Below are positions 36,201 to 49,550 of a stretch of 64,000 nucleotides of DNA, one piece after another. Both the position numbers and the translations under genes were made by a program. Source of the DNA: Cruorifilaria tuberocauda. Its lineage: Eukaryota > Nematoda > Chromadorea > Rhabditida > Onchocercidae. Location of the stretch: NCBI GenBank assembly GCA_013365365.1, contig JABVXU010000004.1, forward strand, positions 62,001 to 126,000, written 5' to 3'. Under the pieces are notes generated by a model. The model had not been told where the DNA came from and made no database searches. It saw nothing but the letters and a program-made list of their open reading frames with translations. Position 1 is the first letter of the stretch. Each line of letters begins with the position of its first letter.

Positions 36201-39200
36201 CTAAGCAGAATAGAAATGGCGCAAATAGTTGCGAACAGTAAAATATTAATACAATGACAATCATTACCAACTTTTGCATGCAATTAACATATTAATGAAT
36301 TCTTTTTCTTTATTACAATATTATTATGAAAATTTACACGCTATTTTAGGATATTTTAGGAGTACAGTTTGAAAAGATTCTTCTCTTAAAAAACTTGCTC
36401 ATGTAAATGAATGAAAGGTAATTATTCCAAATTCTTTCAGTCGCACATCAATAGATTGACATCACTACTGAGTTCAGAAATATTAAAAAAATAAAACTTC
36501 AGAAACAGAAATCGACTTTTTCGAGTTGCTCTAAACGGCAATTTAGATTGGCCGTCGATCTCAATTACAAGTAAATCGTCATAGGTATTGATTTACATTT
36601 TGGTTTTAACTTAAATGCTTTATCTTTAAAGTTTTAAAAAACAGTGAAGCTCCAAAAAACGGTGAAGCTCCTGAGATGCCTTAGATTGTATTTTTATTAT
36701 TGCAATCTTCAATTCCACATAGTTCGCTTCGCAGCTTGAAGTTTCAAGTTTTTTCATTCTTTCCAGTTATTCATGGAGCAATTAAGTTGTTCATGACTTG
36801 TAAAAGCAAATTTAAAAGAGCTGTGAAACGAAGATATGTCATTAAAAAATTCGCTTTGGATTTTATCTTTTCACATCTTAATTTTCTCTCCAAAAAATTA
36901 TTCAGCATTCATTCTTAATAGTAATCTCTTTTAAATTTGTAGAGAAGAAAGAAGCTTCTAACTTTCCGAGAACTATTAATAACCATTTTCAAATTCTACT
37001 ATGTGAGATACGGTTTCTACTAAAAAAATTATATTGAAAAATGCAGATATACTCACGGGGCAATGTTTAATCCAATGAAAAATTGTGCAATGTCATGATC
37101 CGTTGCCTGCCAGGGAAGACCGCGAGTGCGAACAACCACTTCGGAGAGCAGTGACGTTTCCGGTAGACTGAAGTGAGATAAGCGGGACTTCAATACGCAG
37201 TTTTTAGCGTACTAATGCTTAATTTAATATTTTGTGATGTTCAATTGTATTTTCAAATTTCTATCAACAGTGATGCTTCCAAACTTTTAATTATCAATTT
37301 GAAACAAAAATGGAAAAGAAAGCGACAAATTTTAAAATTAAAATTTAGCTTCACTAAACAATAAATTGCCAATTATTCAATTTTTTTCCAATGACTTATC
37401 TTTTTGATTAAAGTTACAAATTTAGAATATTTCAAAATTTCAATAGATAGCCTAAACAAAACTGAATTTTAAGGACAATTTGAATGCTGTGCACTTTCTG
37501 ATATTTATTGCTTCAATGCATTTTTGAAACAATAAATTGCCAATTATTCAATTTTGATTTGGAATACGACACTCAAAAATCATGGGATACGAAAAATGCT
37601 TTCACTCCCTTAATTTTTAGGGGCAGAAAAATTTTTGAAGCATTTACATCTAAAAATGAAATGTTTCCTTCAGCGTTCTGCAAAAACGGAAAATTTATGA
37701 AGAATAAAACAAGAGAATTGCAATAATAATCAAAGTTAAGGTAGAGGATTCGAAAATTTTTTATGGAAATATTACAATGCAGCTATTCGTAAATTTAAAA
37801 TGGTTAGATTTGATGGATAATCGAGCTAAGTAATGAAAGAATTGAAGTGGTTCTGCAATAAACAAACCATATTGCATTGCGAAGTTCGGTTTTTACATCC
37901 TCAACAGATCCGATGAAATTCCCAGCTCCTGTAAAGTGAAACAGTTTTAGGGACATCGATAAAGCTATCAAAATTCAAGTTTTTCAAGACATTTTAAATA
38001 TTATTTTTCTTTTTCAACCATTTGATTTCAATATTCTACATTTAGAAATATCAAATCAAAGCTCAAAAAAACTTCAAAACTTCGCTTTGAAATATACAAA
38101 ACCTCAAATTTTGGCTTGCAGTTATTGCATTTTCAAAAAGTTTGCCGCCGAAAGATAAAATTGATTCTAAATTTTTGTAAAATTCTAGTTTGGTATTAAT
38201 TCAGCAAATTTACAATATAGGGATTTTTAATTATCTTACTGATTGTCTACTGAATCATAAATCTTTTTAAAAAAGCACTGTCGAAACCTTAGACATGAGA
38301 TAAGTTTTCTCGCAAATCCCTTCAAAATAACTTTTCGCTCTATCCATTGAATCTCTTTCAACAAAAAAAGGGGAACAATTTTTTGATTAAAATATTGGTA
38401 ATAAAATCCAATTTCTCTTTGTTTTCATAGAAGGACAGTGTTGCTTTACCTATATCACAGATAAATTCACTTTCATCAACTTATCATACGTGCAAAATAA
38501 CTTCCTCTTATTACTTTGGGCAGTCCAAATTGCACTGTCCTGAAGACATCTTTTAGAACAATCGTTTCGATTTAAAAATATCTTTAGATTCTTATCATAA
38601 AAAGGTTTAAATTTCTGACTAAACAATCAATTTCCGTTACACAATAAATATGACGTAAGAAGTGACAAATAAAAAACGAAAGTACTTTTATTACTTCAAA
38701 TTGAATTATCATACTTCAGAAATCTGATAAACTGATCTTTCAAAAATTCTGATGAAATGATGTTGAGTCATTAAAATGCAGGGAATAACTACTGTTCGCT
38801 TCCTAAGCATATACCTATGTATCTTAATTATGATAGGAAGATTATAAGGTCGCTGAAGTACAGATAAAAGAGATGCAAAATTTCATCCGTTCTCTCAAAG
38901 TTACTTTACAATGGCCATAAAAGATGGACAGTAAGATCAAAGATGACAGAGAGTGTTGCTACTTAATTTTAACACAGTACAAACTTTTGCACTTATACCG
39001 ATTACATTTATATCAGGTAATGAGATTATTTGAAGCTATTAAAGTTAACAGACATGCTGTATGTAGCAGATAGGACAATCGATGATTGATACACTTATTG
39101 AGAAAATAAGCGCAGTGCGATTGTGGTACGGAGTGAGGCAATTATGGAAGTTCAGATACATTGCTATCGGAGAAAAGAATAGCCATGTTGAATATTTGTA

Positions 39201-41879
39201 ACTTTGAGAACACTGAAAAACAATTTGATTCTCTCTCAATTCAGTTTTTTGATAAAAGTGAAAGATTATTTTCTAACATATTGTTCTACTTTCTGCTTAC
39301 CAAATCTCTGGCATCCATCGTAGGAACGCAATCATCGGCTTTGCAAAAGTGTGATAAGAGCATGGATTAAACTATTTAATTAACCTAAAAGTGGGTGACC
39401 TTCTTCAGTTCGTCATGCAGAATAAATTTAAAGGGAATTCGAACCTCCCCTCTCTTCATCAATCTCCGCTAAACTCCTTCCATTAGTGTCACTTTAAACT
39501 CGCAGTTCCATGATGTGAATAAATAAATTCAAGCCACTGAATTATCCAGTTTCTTCGTCCTCAAATTAGTTAAATACATTAATTATTTTCAATATTTTCT
39601 TTATTTTTTTGTGATCCCATTTTTTATTTACTTACAATAATTATTTGTTTTATTGTTTGATGAAAAAATTAAATCTTATGTGATGAATACTTTCTATCAG
39701 TGTATTCTCATTTTGTAAATCGATTTAAATCTTCGCAATACATGAGAATAGGTAGGAGAATAAATTTGTTGATCGTTTTTAATCTGAGATACAATATAAC
39801 TTAATAATAAATAAAGAGATAATAGTGATCACCTGAATTGCAGTTCAATCTCAAAACTCATTTCTTTCATCGCTATTCTCCAATTATCTAGCAGATAAAA
39901 ATATATGATCTAGGCTAAAAATTTGTTTTCATTTTCCGCAATTTTTTTAGTAAACATAGTTTATGATAAGTGATTATTATTCGAGCTGGGATTACAAATA
40001 AAATATTGAAAATATGGGACGTTTCCAAATGAAATGAAAATTTTTTGCGAAATATATAGAGAGTTATTACTTTGAAATCACAACATGAAAAAATTGGTGT
40101 CATAAGTGTGAAACAAATGACTCAAATTGAAAGTAAAACTTTTTAGAATTCTTTTTATAGCATAGGTATCAAAATCATTTACTCATTGAATTAGGATGAA
40201 AACATTTCAAAAAAAGTGAAATAATTTTCGAAAATACTTCTCTCTCAAATATCAAAAAATGATATCTTATAGTGCTTATGCTATCATGTGAAATTAGAAT
40301 TTACGGCTACGGAACAAAAAAGGCAATCTCTCGAAATGCATAAAAATGAAAAAAATTGCATCAGTTAGGTTTAAAGTGAGAAGAGTAATTAATTATGGAA
40401 AAAAAAACTAAAAAAGTTTGTGGATAGAAAAAGAAAATGAAAATTAATCAAAAAGCTTTCACTCACCTTCACATAAATAATGTATTCTGTCACGTATCAG
40501 ATCTAATTCATCCTCTAGTGAGCATTTTCCATCAACTGGTAAAGCTTCGAATCGCGAGATGTCAATAAATTTGTGGAAGAGTGGAGATAATGTGAAGGAT
40601 AATCGCAAGGCAAGAGGATGTAACACTTGTCTGATGGCACTAATACCATTTGTTACTAATATTGAACCAGCTGGTACTGTATTCTCAATCTGTAATCAAG
40701 ATCAAAATTTTAGGTAGTTTACTATGTTAATAAAATTTATGACAGCATAGAGAGTTGTTCATCCATCAATACACTTTTACCAATTAATATATTTAATTGA
40801 ATAAACTCAATTTTTCCATTATTTGTTTTGATTTAAGAGCTATTGCAATAGGAAAATTATTCATTAATAACAGTAAGAGACAATAGTGAAACATGGTTTA
40901 CTATATTTTTGTATTATAATGAATGCCTTCCTTAGCAGTAACACATACATTCACTTTGAATAATTGGAATAGTAATCAATGCAATCACAAATAAGAGATA
41001 TCTGGAGAGAAGAGAGTCGGTGACAGCTATAAGAGATTTCATTTTTTCCCAAATATTTCCAAGTTTTTCAACAGTATGCTGTGAAAATCTCGTTGGGAAA
41101 AACTTTCATTTTATTTATTTATTGCTTTCTATCTTATCAAATAAATGCATCTTTAACATCTAATAACAGTAATTAATATTTTCATTTCTGTTTTTAAGTT
41201 ATTCAGCAAAAATAAGAGTTCTTTTCATTGATTGAAAAATTTACGCTCATTTAATGCAGGTGAATTAGGAATTATTTTGATCATATAGCAATAATTCCAT
41301 CTCCCGAGACAAGCGGAAAGAAACAATAATGTGGACTATGCAATAAGTGATCTTCACTTGATTAGAAAATAAATTTTAAGGATTATATATGACGAAGGCG
41401 ATATTTGACAGGGTATATAATAGATTGGTCACACATCACCAAAACGTTACTCAGTTAAAATTTAACGTAACAAAGAAAATAATTAGCAAGTGGAGTGCTC
41501 AAATATAAAGAGAAAAGTTTTCACTCATATTTATTGTAATGTCATAACAATGATCTAAAAAAGAACACTCTTATGACATAATGATATTTATTATCAATCT
41601 GTCAATAGCATTTATTTCGATGTGAGAGATTAAAAGGTATCTGAAGGTAAAATTAACCTTCTGGAGAGCAGCTTGTAGCCCTAAAGAGTTGACATCCAAT
41701 TCTTCAATAGTGGTAAGTTTGTTAGTGTATCGATGATCAATGATAGTAAATGCAACAGTTTGTACAGGTGCGGAATCAGATCCTTGTTCTCTAGTTATAT
41801 TACAACCGGATGTCCTTAGAGCAAAGGGAATCAATGAAGTTGGCTTTACCGCGGAAAGTGCTTGCGGACAGGGTGCCAT
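27228..41879 (-). CDS. sym-2: ESRP / fusilli / SYM-2 family RRM splicing regulator
   Basis: Eleven exons give 616 aa: 41879-41658, 40689-40467, 37928-37868, 37167-37057, 33737-33562, 31909-31809, 31235-31051, 29667-29490, 28823-28583, 28319-28132, 27392-27228. An N-terminal RNase-H-like/DnaQ-type region of ESRPs ([33 protein letters not shown]) precedes three qRRMs: [57 protein letters not shown], and [31 protein letters not shown] proline-rich linker and a degenerate C-terminal RRM ([23 protein letters not shown]) follow. Vertebrate ESRPs are nuclear regulators of epithelial alternative splicing; C. elegans SYM-2 is the nematode member. Start 41879 aligns well with the vertebrate N-terminus. 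The gene spans 14.6 kb, with introns up to 3.3 kb. The 28823 exon start is forced by frame and homology but lacks an AG acceptor (see findings). Confidence 0.87.
30346..30388. repeat. perfect 18-bp inverted repeat, 7-nt loop
   Basis: Bases 30346-30363 are the exact reverse complement of 30371-30388 (right arm TGATTGATATTAAGAATT), with loop GAGATGT. It lies in the SYM-2-like intron between the exons at 31051 and 29667. It would form a strong hairpin on either strand. Function unknown. Confidence 0.65.
33141..33170. repeat. ACATAC/ACAC microsatellite
   Basis: A run of ACATAC and ACAC units lies inside an intron of the SYM-2-like gene. It is a simple-sequence repeat with no evidence of function. 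Confidence 0.7.
37356..37384. repeat. 29-bp direct repeat, copy 1
   Basis: These 29 bases (beginning AAACAATAAATTGCC) recur exactly at 37527-37555, 171 bases away, within the same SYM-2-like intron (37168-37867). The bases outside the two copies differ. Confidence 0.7.
37527..37555. repeat. 29-bp direct repeat, copy 2
   Basis: Exact second copy of 37356-37384 in the same orientation. The pair could be a local duplication or the duplicated edge of an old insertion. Confidence 0.7.
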
Positions 41880-43393
41880 ATAAGTAGCTTTATCAAACGG
41901 TACTTTATGATATCGGAGAGCGACGTTTACAAGAAGTAATGAATGACTAGAATGAGGTAGAATGGAGAACGGTGGAAATTTTCAGTGGTCAATACCGCGG
42001 GATTGATAGATAGAATAGGCGTATAAAAGTACTGCTCCTGGGATGCAGGATAGGGAAAAGGAAAAGTACTGCGGGGTGGAACGGACGGATGGGTCGAGTG
42101 GCGCAATGTGAAGTGAGCATCTGAATTGTGTGTCAGTGACTGAGAGCGCCACGCGGCGTAAAGAGGAATTCGGCAACTACCGCCCGTCTAGAGAAGAGTG
42201 ACTGCCGCAAGTTGACGAATTTTTCTCTTCGATATACAGTTCGGAAATGTATCGAGATGAAGCTACAACATTCACACCAACCACACCACTGGCGTACAGC
42301 GGGAGAGGGACACAGGCAGAGAAAGGACGAAGAGAAAGACGAAAGTTTAGATAGTGACTGCTTTACATATGTATGTGTGTGAGGGAGAGCGTGCGAAAGA
42401 AGGTTCGCTGATGCCGTGACAGAGGTGGGAAAAGTTCTGCTATTCTCTAAATCAAATTTCGGGATGTTTTCTACGACTACACCGCGGCGCAAAATGGCGT
42501 CCTTGATAGTCTTCGCAGTGAACAATCATCCCTCGCTATTGGTCTGTGTGCGGTGACCAGCTTTAACGGCATCCTTTCTCTTCCTATGATTGTTATTTTT
42601 ATAATTAGGAAATGCTATCATGATAAAAATATCAGTAATCAGTAATAACTGAAAATTACTATTAAGCTATTAATTTTCCCTCTCCTCACATTTCAATTCA
42701 TGCCTCGAGAAATTGAATAGTTGAAGTAAATAAACCGGTTACAGTTACGATTGATGCAAACTCAATCTGTGCCTTCCCATTCATTGAGCCCCAGTAATGC
42801 AAGCCACGAATCTAAATACGATCCAATCCTGTATCGTTTCCGACATAAATAAAACTGAACTAATGGCAAACTTCACAGTTTGCAGGAACTTTATGTGTAA
42901 ATCATAAAACAAAAGAATTAATTGGAAAATGCTGCTTCTTATACTTTTCAGTTGATGCATTCTCTGTTTATTTCGACCTGATGAATATTATCGAAAATTT
43001 TTCCTGAATTTTAGCAGTTGTAGCATTAGCTTTCAGCATTAACGTATGTCTCAGGTATGGTTACAGGTCATTCCTGAACTATCGCAGAAAGTGTATAATT
43101 CGGATTATGTTGACATTTCTTCTATGTTATGGAGATTTCACAATGGAATGAAAAATACGTTTTCAAATTTTCTTTTTTAAGAAATTGTGAAGCACTTGGA
43201 AAACATTTCTCAGAGCGTCGCTACTTATCAAAGAGAATGATAGAGAGATGAGAGATAGAAAGCAAAAAATAAACACAAAAGTAATTTTTTTACTTTACTT
43301 GACAATACGCTATCTCCATTAAACTGAATTGATTTTTCGTTAGATGAGAAATATTCATTGTTCGAAGAGATGAATATTTTCACGGGATCACTG

Positions 43394-43422
43394 CTCTCTT
43401 TCTCTTTCCCTCTCTCTCTCTC
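43394..43422. repeat. CT-rich pyrimidine tract
   Basis: An uninterrupted pyrimidine run (TCTCTTTC, CCTCTCTCTC) on the plus strand in a gene-poor stretch. Simple-sequence repeat. Confidence 0.6.
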
Positions 43423-45899
43423 ATTTCATTTCTTCTACAATTTGCAACAGTATCGGAAACAGATATGTTCATTTCATTTTCCTAATCACTTTTCTTACTC
43501 TCTGCGTAATTTCATTAAAGCTTATAAACAAGGAATATAGGTTCTACATGCCACAACAAAGAAATACGCTTTCGGTCAAAATGTATATTCATGAAGCAAA
43601 ATAAAAGATAACGGTATGTTTCAATGATTTCCTCTAAAGCATCTCTTTTTATATCGATAAAATGCAACTTGTAAATTTACAAATTTTCACTAATAATGAA
43701 TGAATTTAACGTATAACAAGTTAAAATAATAGTAAAACCGGATAGATTTTAAGGAAACCCGAAGAAAATAGCTAATTATATCTGTGGAAAAAAAATGACA
43801 AATGTTATAAAGTTGCAGGCTTAATATTCTGAGTAAACTGAAATGAGATTGTAAGTAAAGAGTGTAGATGGCCCAAAAATAAAACCTGAAACGTATTGCC
43901 GTATTTTCCTTTTTTCTTCATTCGATTTGTGTGAATTAAGTCGCAGTATTTTATTGTCATTTCATGCTCAGTACAAGAGAGAAGAAAATGAGAAGCATAA
44001 AATAAGCCTTTCTTATTTCATAATCCTTTTCATTTTAAAAAATTTATTAGAAAGTAAAACTCTCATAATTCTACTTAAAGTTAGTCTTACTTCACACCAG
44101 TATTACTTAGAGTCAGTGCTCCTTTCGTGCTCGATTGTATGCATGAAAAAATATATTTCCATCTGCATGAATGTGTAAAAATGTGTGATTCTCTAGCAAC
44201 CCTTTTAGTCTTGAAGATCTCACAAATTTCATCTTTGCTTTCATAATTTGCTAGAACCTTTACAAGAAGGAAATTGACAGTTAAAAAAGAATTAAAATGC
44301 CCGAAGCTCAAACGCATGAATTCTAAAATTAATAATTAAAAATTCGACAAAATTAATACTCAATCAACGATTTAAAACGGACCGATTAAGCGACTAAATT
44401 TTAGCATTAAAAATAATGATTAAAAAATTCATTCAGTGTAAATCACTCATTCTTCACAGAAGATGATCAAACAGTGAATGACAAAACAGAGTTTATATAC
44501 TTATGATATACAAATATATACGTATTGCGGTTGACCAATTAATTATTTAACTTTAAAATTTCCAACTTTAGAAGATTGTAAAAAAATCTCAGAATTTCGG
44601 ATTTTAAAAATAATAGAAAAATATTGATCGATGACTGTTTAAATCTAAATTACGAATTGTAATTGCTAGTTTCTAGATTTAAAAAATCATTCAATCCAAC
44701 TCAAGAAATGAACAGAATGGAGAACATACAAGAAGATTGTGCAAAAGGGTGCAAAAGACAAATAAACGCCACATCTCTATTATTTATATTAATTCAGAGT
44801 CCGATGAGGGGAAAAATAAGAATTAGCACGCCTGAAGAGGTCGTTTCATTACTCAACCGTATTCCAGCAATCATCTTTATCTCAGATATGTCAGGTCAAT
44901 AATATGTAGTCACTAAATGTAAAAGCTACGACAATACAATTACGATTTGAAAAAATGTTGAGTGAAGCGTATTGATTTATCAACAATGGATTAGTTCATA
45001 CATACAAGTGCTTTAATAAGAATAACAGTGTGCAAATAAATTGGCCAAACTAATTACTGCAAGAAAATGTGAGCTACGTTTTGATAGAAGAATGGTATAT
45101 GGTTTATATTTGATTTGCCGTTCTAAATATGAATGTTGCTGCTGATGTATCATTAACTGTAGTTGGTCAATAAACTGTGAACTATGTTAAATTAATCGTA
45201 GATTTAATAGTATGAACAGATAAGCCAAATTTAATGATATTACAAGTCTTTTAATATTCTAAAATCAAAATATGAAATTCCATACTCATAAAGTTTCAAA
45301 CTGAAATGGGGCAAAGTGCATTTATCGTTTGCTTTTTAGCCAATACTTAATCGAATGAATACTATGTTAAACAATTACCCATCATCTTATTAAGTCTGCA
45401 TTGCTTCTGCTGGGAATAGATATTAATACTTGCTGCAAGCTATAACTTTCAACCTTAAAATTCAGGATTGTCAGTTATAACTCTTTCCAGTATATTTGTA
45501 AATACTTATCTGTTCCTTATTGTGCACTCGCATGATTTCCCACTACCATGAAAATTTTATTTTCTCATTGAAAACATACAATTTGCTACTTAACAAAGCA
45601 AAACAGATGAAAGGAATCATCTGGAATATATCATTGGCTCGGTTTTTAATATTATTTAACAATGAAGAAAAAATTTAAATGAGGAGGACCCACAATCAAC
45701 ATTTTTAATCTCAATAAAAATCAACTGAAAAAAAGATGGAGTGATTATAAAGAAGAGAAGCAACGATCAACATGAAAAAGGATGAGGACAAAAACTGTCG
45801 TAATAAATTCGTAATATTGTTCATTAATGTAAAACTATTGTTAATGAAGCAAACAATAAATGATTTTTTGTTATCAACTAAGAGCTGCTAATTCAATGT

Positions 45900-46070
45900 G
45901 ACATTTTGTTTATTGTTTATTATTATTGTTCATTATCATCTATTGTTATTTATTATTACTACTTATTATTATCATCATTATTATTATTTATTATTGTTAT
46001 CATTTGTTATTATTATTAATTATCATTGTTTATCACTGTTACCATCATTATCATTATTATTAACTTTTAC
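45900..46070. repeat. degenerate TTA/TTATTAT low-complexity tract
   Basis: About 170 bases are dominated by TTATTA, TTATCATTA and TTGTTAT units on the plus strand. The apparent open frame here (45898-46095) is a by-product of this repeat, giving a Leu/Ile/Tyr/His-only translation. Confidence 0.7.
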
Positions 46071-47233
46071 TATTTCAGCATTATCTTATCATTAGCATTT
46101 CAACTTATATAATAACTGCTCAGCTGGTCAAGAAAAACATCTGTAAGTGCTTGATAGGAATGAAAATATCAAAATCGATAAATTGCTAGTGATATCGAAT
46201 AAAAAAAGATAAATTTTAGATGTTCCGTTCTTTTTTTACTATCGTCGGTAGCTGTGACATTAATGAACAGCAAAAATCACAATTGTTAGATATTGAAAAC
46301 GTTTCGGGTAATTCATGCATACAATACATGGTGATTAAATTAATATAAAAATGATCGTCGTATCATTTCGTACACATATCTGTATATTAAATAACGATAA
46401 TGATATCATTCTATTGATTTTATATTTTGAAACATGATTCATCAGTGAAAAAAGATAAATAGTTCATTTAGAGGTAACTATTCAAAAAAATAAAAATGAC
46501 AATCATGTAAAATGAAAAAAATAATGTGAAATATCTGAGAATGATAGAGATATTTTTGATATCAAAGCTGTTTAGTCAAAATATAATAAATATAACAGAT
46601 AAATTCATGATAACATTAATAAATTCATGCAATAAGGAGATAGGCATCAAAATGAAAATCCAAATATTTCACTTTGGTTTGATGAATAACTAAATAATGC
46701 CACAAATCATTAACAAATAATATGGGTACGGAATGATGAAATGGAAGAATGAAAGAAGTGTGGTTAGTCTTTAAATCAAAGGAAAAATTTAGTTAATTTT
46801 TATTCTCTTAATTTGATTAATGCTATACTGATGTATGATATATCTGAAGTGATAGGGAAAAGGAATTGAAGTTCGCAGAAATAGCCATAGAATGAGATAG
46901 TACTACGAAAAAGAAGAACACAAAATATAAAAATATGAGAATTGAGATTCACTGCTATAAAGAAAGAAAGAATAGTCATCTAAGAAATGGAAAATATCAA
47001 AGAAACAATACTTGGAAAAGATGGAGTGGATAACTTCATTGAGAATAAATAGGAGAGTAGTTATTATCGAAAAAGATGAAACTAATTGTGAGTTTCTATT
47101 TAACTCTTTTGCTTTATAACTGTTTTCGAATAGTTATAGTTTAATTTTAATTCGAACATCTTTTATAACGCTGCAGTCTCGTCCAAACAATACATCTAAT
47201 GAGATCAGAGTTTTCATTGTAGTTTCCCAAAGG

Positions 47234-49550
47234 ATGCATCAACGTTATCAAGTGAGACGTGCTTCAAAAATAAATTGGTTTAAAGCTCATTCGTTTCCAA
47301 GTGGGTGATTTTCGTTCCATGGTTTTTGTTAGATTGTAGCTGTCTGCAATTCATTCAACGCTTCCGTTATGGTAGGATTTAATTGTTTAACTAGCATCAA
47401 CATTTAATTCTAAGCAAGTAGTTGATTTTGAGTTCTAGCTTGATATTCATTCAAAAGTTTTTAAGTCTTAATTTGTCGAAATTAGAATTGAGTTTCGGGT
47501 GTATCACAAACTAAAGCATTCACAGGATAAAATAGCATGAACAGTAAGAATTTTACCAATTTAAATTAAGACTTTGGTCCTCAGGGTTATCATTTATACT
47601 AAATAACTTAACAATATGCAATTGAGGATCGACAATCAACGACGTCATCGAACGCACGACTAAAAGAGTTTGGCCCATGGACAGAGCAGTATAGTTCAGC
47701 CGGGAAGCGCTATTTCTATAATCGAGAAACTGAAGTGTCGCAATGGGAGAAACCTCCTGAATGGCGAGAATATGAAAAATTTCTATCTGAAAATGCCGCA
47801 AATCAAAGTCCGATCTCATCTGCATGTGAGCTTTTTATTCCCCATTTAATTAATTCAAATTCTATAATAACTATGGCTAGAAATTAACAATCGAAGTAAA
47901 GAAATAGAGTTTGCTACCTACTAGATCGATAAAATATTACGTTGTCTAAGAATCCATTTTTAAATTCATTTTTATCTAATGAAAAAAATAAAATTCATAC
48001 TTTCACTACAAATCGATTAAAATCACTACATACTAGTTTTCTGCAATGTGTGACTTCAATGTGACTCCAATTAAACATTGTTTTATTACACTGTTATAAC
48101 GCTGTTATATAGCACTATTAAACACTGTTATATATAATGTAAGATGCTTATTCTTCTCAAGTAATGGCTACCCATGTTAACGTTACGGTCGATAAAATAT
48201 ATGGGTTGCAGATCTCATATTGTTTTTTCAATAATAAAAAAAAGGTTTTCATATAATTCCTGTTACTATAGCTCTAGCTTATTTAACCACTTCTGTAAAT
48301 TTATCTGTAACTGACCAACAGAAGTTTGAACTTAGCTGAAATTCCGCTCAATAAACTATCATGCAGCTGTTAATTGTTAATTTTTATTTCAGCTTTGATC
48401 CCATTAAATGGCTAAAAAGTTTTAATTCTAGTTAGTTGATTCCTTTCTCCATCTTTAATTACTTAACACTTAATTCTCTTGTGCAAGTCAAAGAATATTG
48501 TTATGATTCAATCATCTGCTTTTAATTATTGTAAGACCTATGGCCATATTCTGAAACTGGTTTAAATTAATTGATCGGAGTCTAAACTGATCCTGCTAAA
48601 CTTCTTCCTCATTCCATCATCACATTGATTTTCAATCGACGTGGCCGTAGTTAATGTGCCTGTTGAGATTTAAAAGAATAGGATTAGTAATTCAGTTTGA
48701 AATTTACAAAACATTGAATACGAACGCAACGACCCTAATTTCTACGATTCATGTTGAGTTAGCAGGATTTTAAGATTTTTTTTTTAAATTAATCAATATG
48801 TATTTTTAACAAAAAATATGACTGCAGCCGGGGCTCGTATTCCGTCAAGCAACAGTGCTCCAGGGATATATTTGGCCACTTTAGCAGATTCTTCAACATC
48901 TGGTAGTAATGGTGATATGAAGAATAAAATGAAAACATATGACGCAGCTCAGTCATTTGTGAGAGCCAAGCGTCCAAAAGTTGAAATGAAAGAAGAGGAT
49001 GCAATTGGCCTTGTAGTTTTTTCTGAAGAGCAGCACCGGCGATTTCTCAGGTTTTTTAAATTAAAACATATCTTGATGCAGAGTATCTTCATCAGTCAAG
49101 TTACAAAGATATTTTTTTAATGGGATTACTGACCGTCAAGGCCAATGAGTATTACGAAGTAAAATAAGTATAAAAATCAAATCGTTTGATTCACAGTTAT
49201 GTTTTCATACATCAACTTTAGCAATGTAGATTAAACCACTTATTCTGCATCGAATAATTTTAGTAATATTTGATTTGTTTCGTTAAAATTGCAGAGCGGA
49301 TGCACAAACATCCACTCGTCGATGGCCAACAGAAGATTGGGAACAAAGTGCAATGAAAGCTGATGCAGCCGCACATAGTCTTACCTTACAAATTATTTAC
49401 GTATCTTGTGATCTAAAAAGTGCTGGGTCGCTTGTCAAAACTGCTGAAATGCGTTCTTCTTTATTGGCACAAAAGTTGCAGTTTATCGCAGATCATCAAC
49501 GACAATTGGAAGCAAGTTTTGCACTTCCTTCCTTAAACAGTTACCAATGA
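47234..49550 (+). CDS. WAC-like WW-domain adaptor with coiled coil (short form)
   Basis: Four exons, 47234-47251, 47627-47825, 48828-49050 and 49295-49550, give 231 aa. A WW domain (about residues 21-50) reads FGPWTEQYSSAGKRYFYN..EVSQWEKPPEW, with the two signature Trp at 24 and 46 and Pro at 49; this SSxGKxYYYNxxTEVSQWEKP wording is characteristic of WAC. The last exon carries RRWPTEDWEQSA and a C-terminal helical region (AEMRSSLLAQKLQFIADHQRQLEASF) matching the WAC C-terminal coiled coil. Human WAC, about 650 aa, links RNF20/40 H2B ubiquitylation to RNA polymerase II and also acts in mTOR and autophagy signalling; here the long Ser/Pro-rich centre is nearly absent. The six-codon first exon (MHQRYQ) follows a TTTCATTGTAG site. 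That exon and the pyrimidine-poor acceptor at 47625-47626 are the least certain parts. WW and C-terminal exons are firm. Confidence 0.75.

Larger units (their letters stand above)
41880..47233. other. 5.3-kb gap; presumed 5' region of the SYM-2-like gene, otherwise no gene seen
   Basis: The first ~0.7 kb (about 41900-42560) is noticeably more GC-rich than its surroundings and lies just upstream of the SYM-2-like start, so it probably holds that gene's promoter and 5' UTR. The minus-strand open frame 42133-42525 inside it reads as low-complexity Ser/His/Leu sequence. The remainder is AT-rich with simple-sequence tracts (pyrimidine run at 43394-43422, TTA-rich run at 45900-46070) and no supportable gene. 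Confidence 0.4.

Noticed and set aside
42133..42525. Minus-strand open frame of 130 codons as an N-terminal ESRP exon
   Set aside because: The translation is Ser/His/Leu low-complexity, and the downstream ATG at 41879 already aligns with the vertebrate ESRP start. It is more likely 5' UTR/promoter sequence.
45898..46095. Open frame of 65 codons rich in Leu/Ile/Tyr
   Set aside because: It is generated by a degenerate TTA/TTATTAT repeat.
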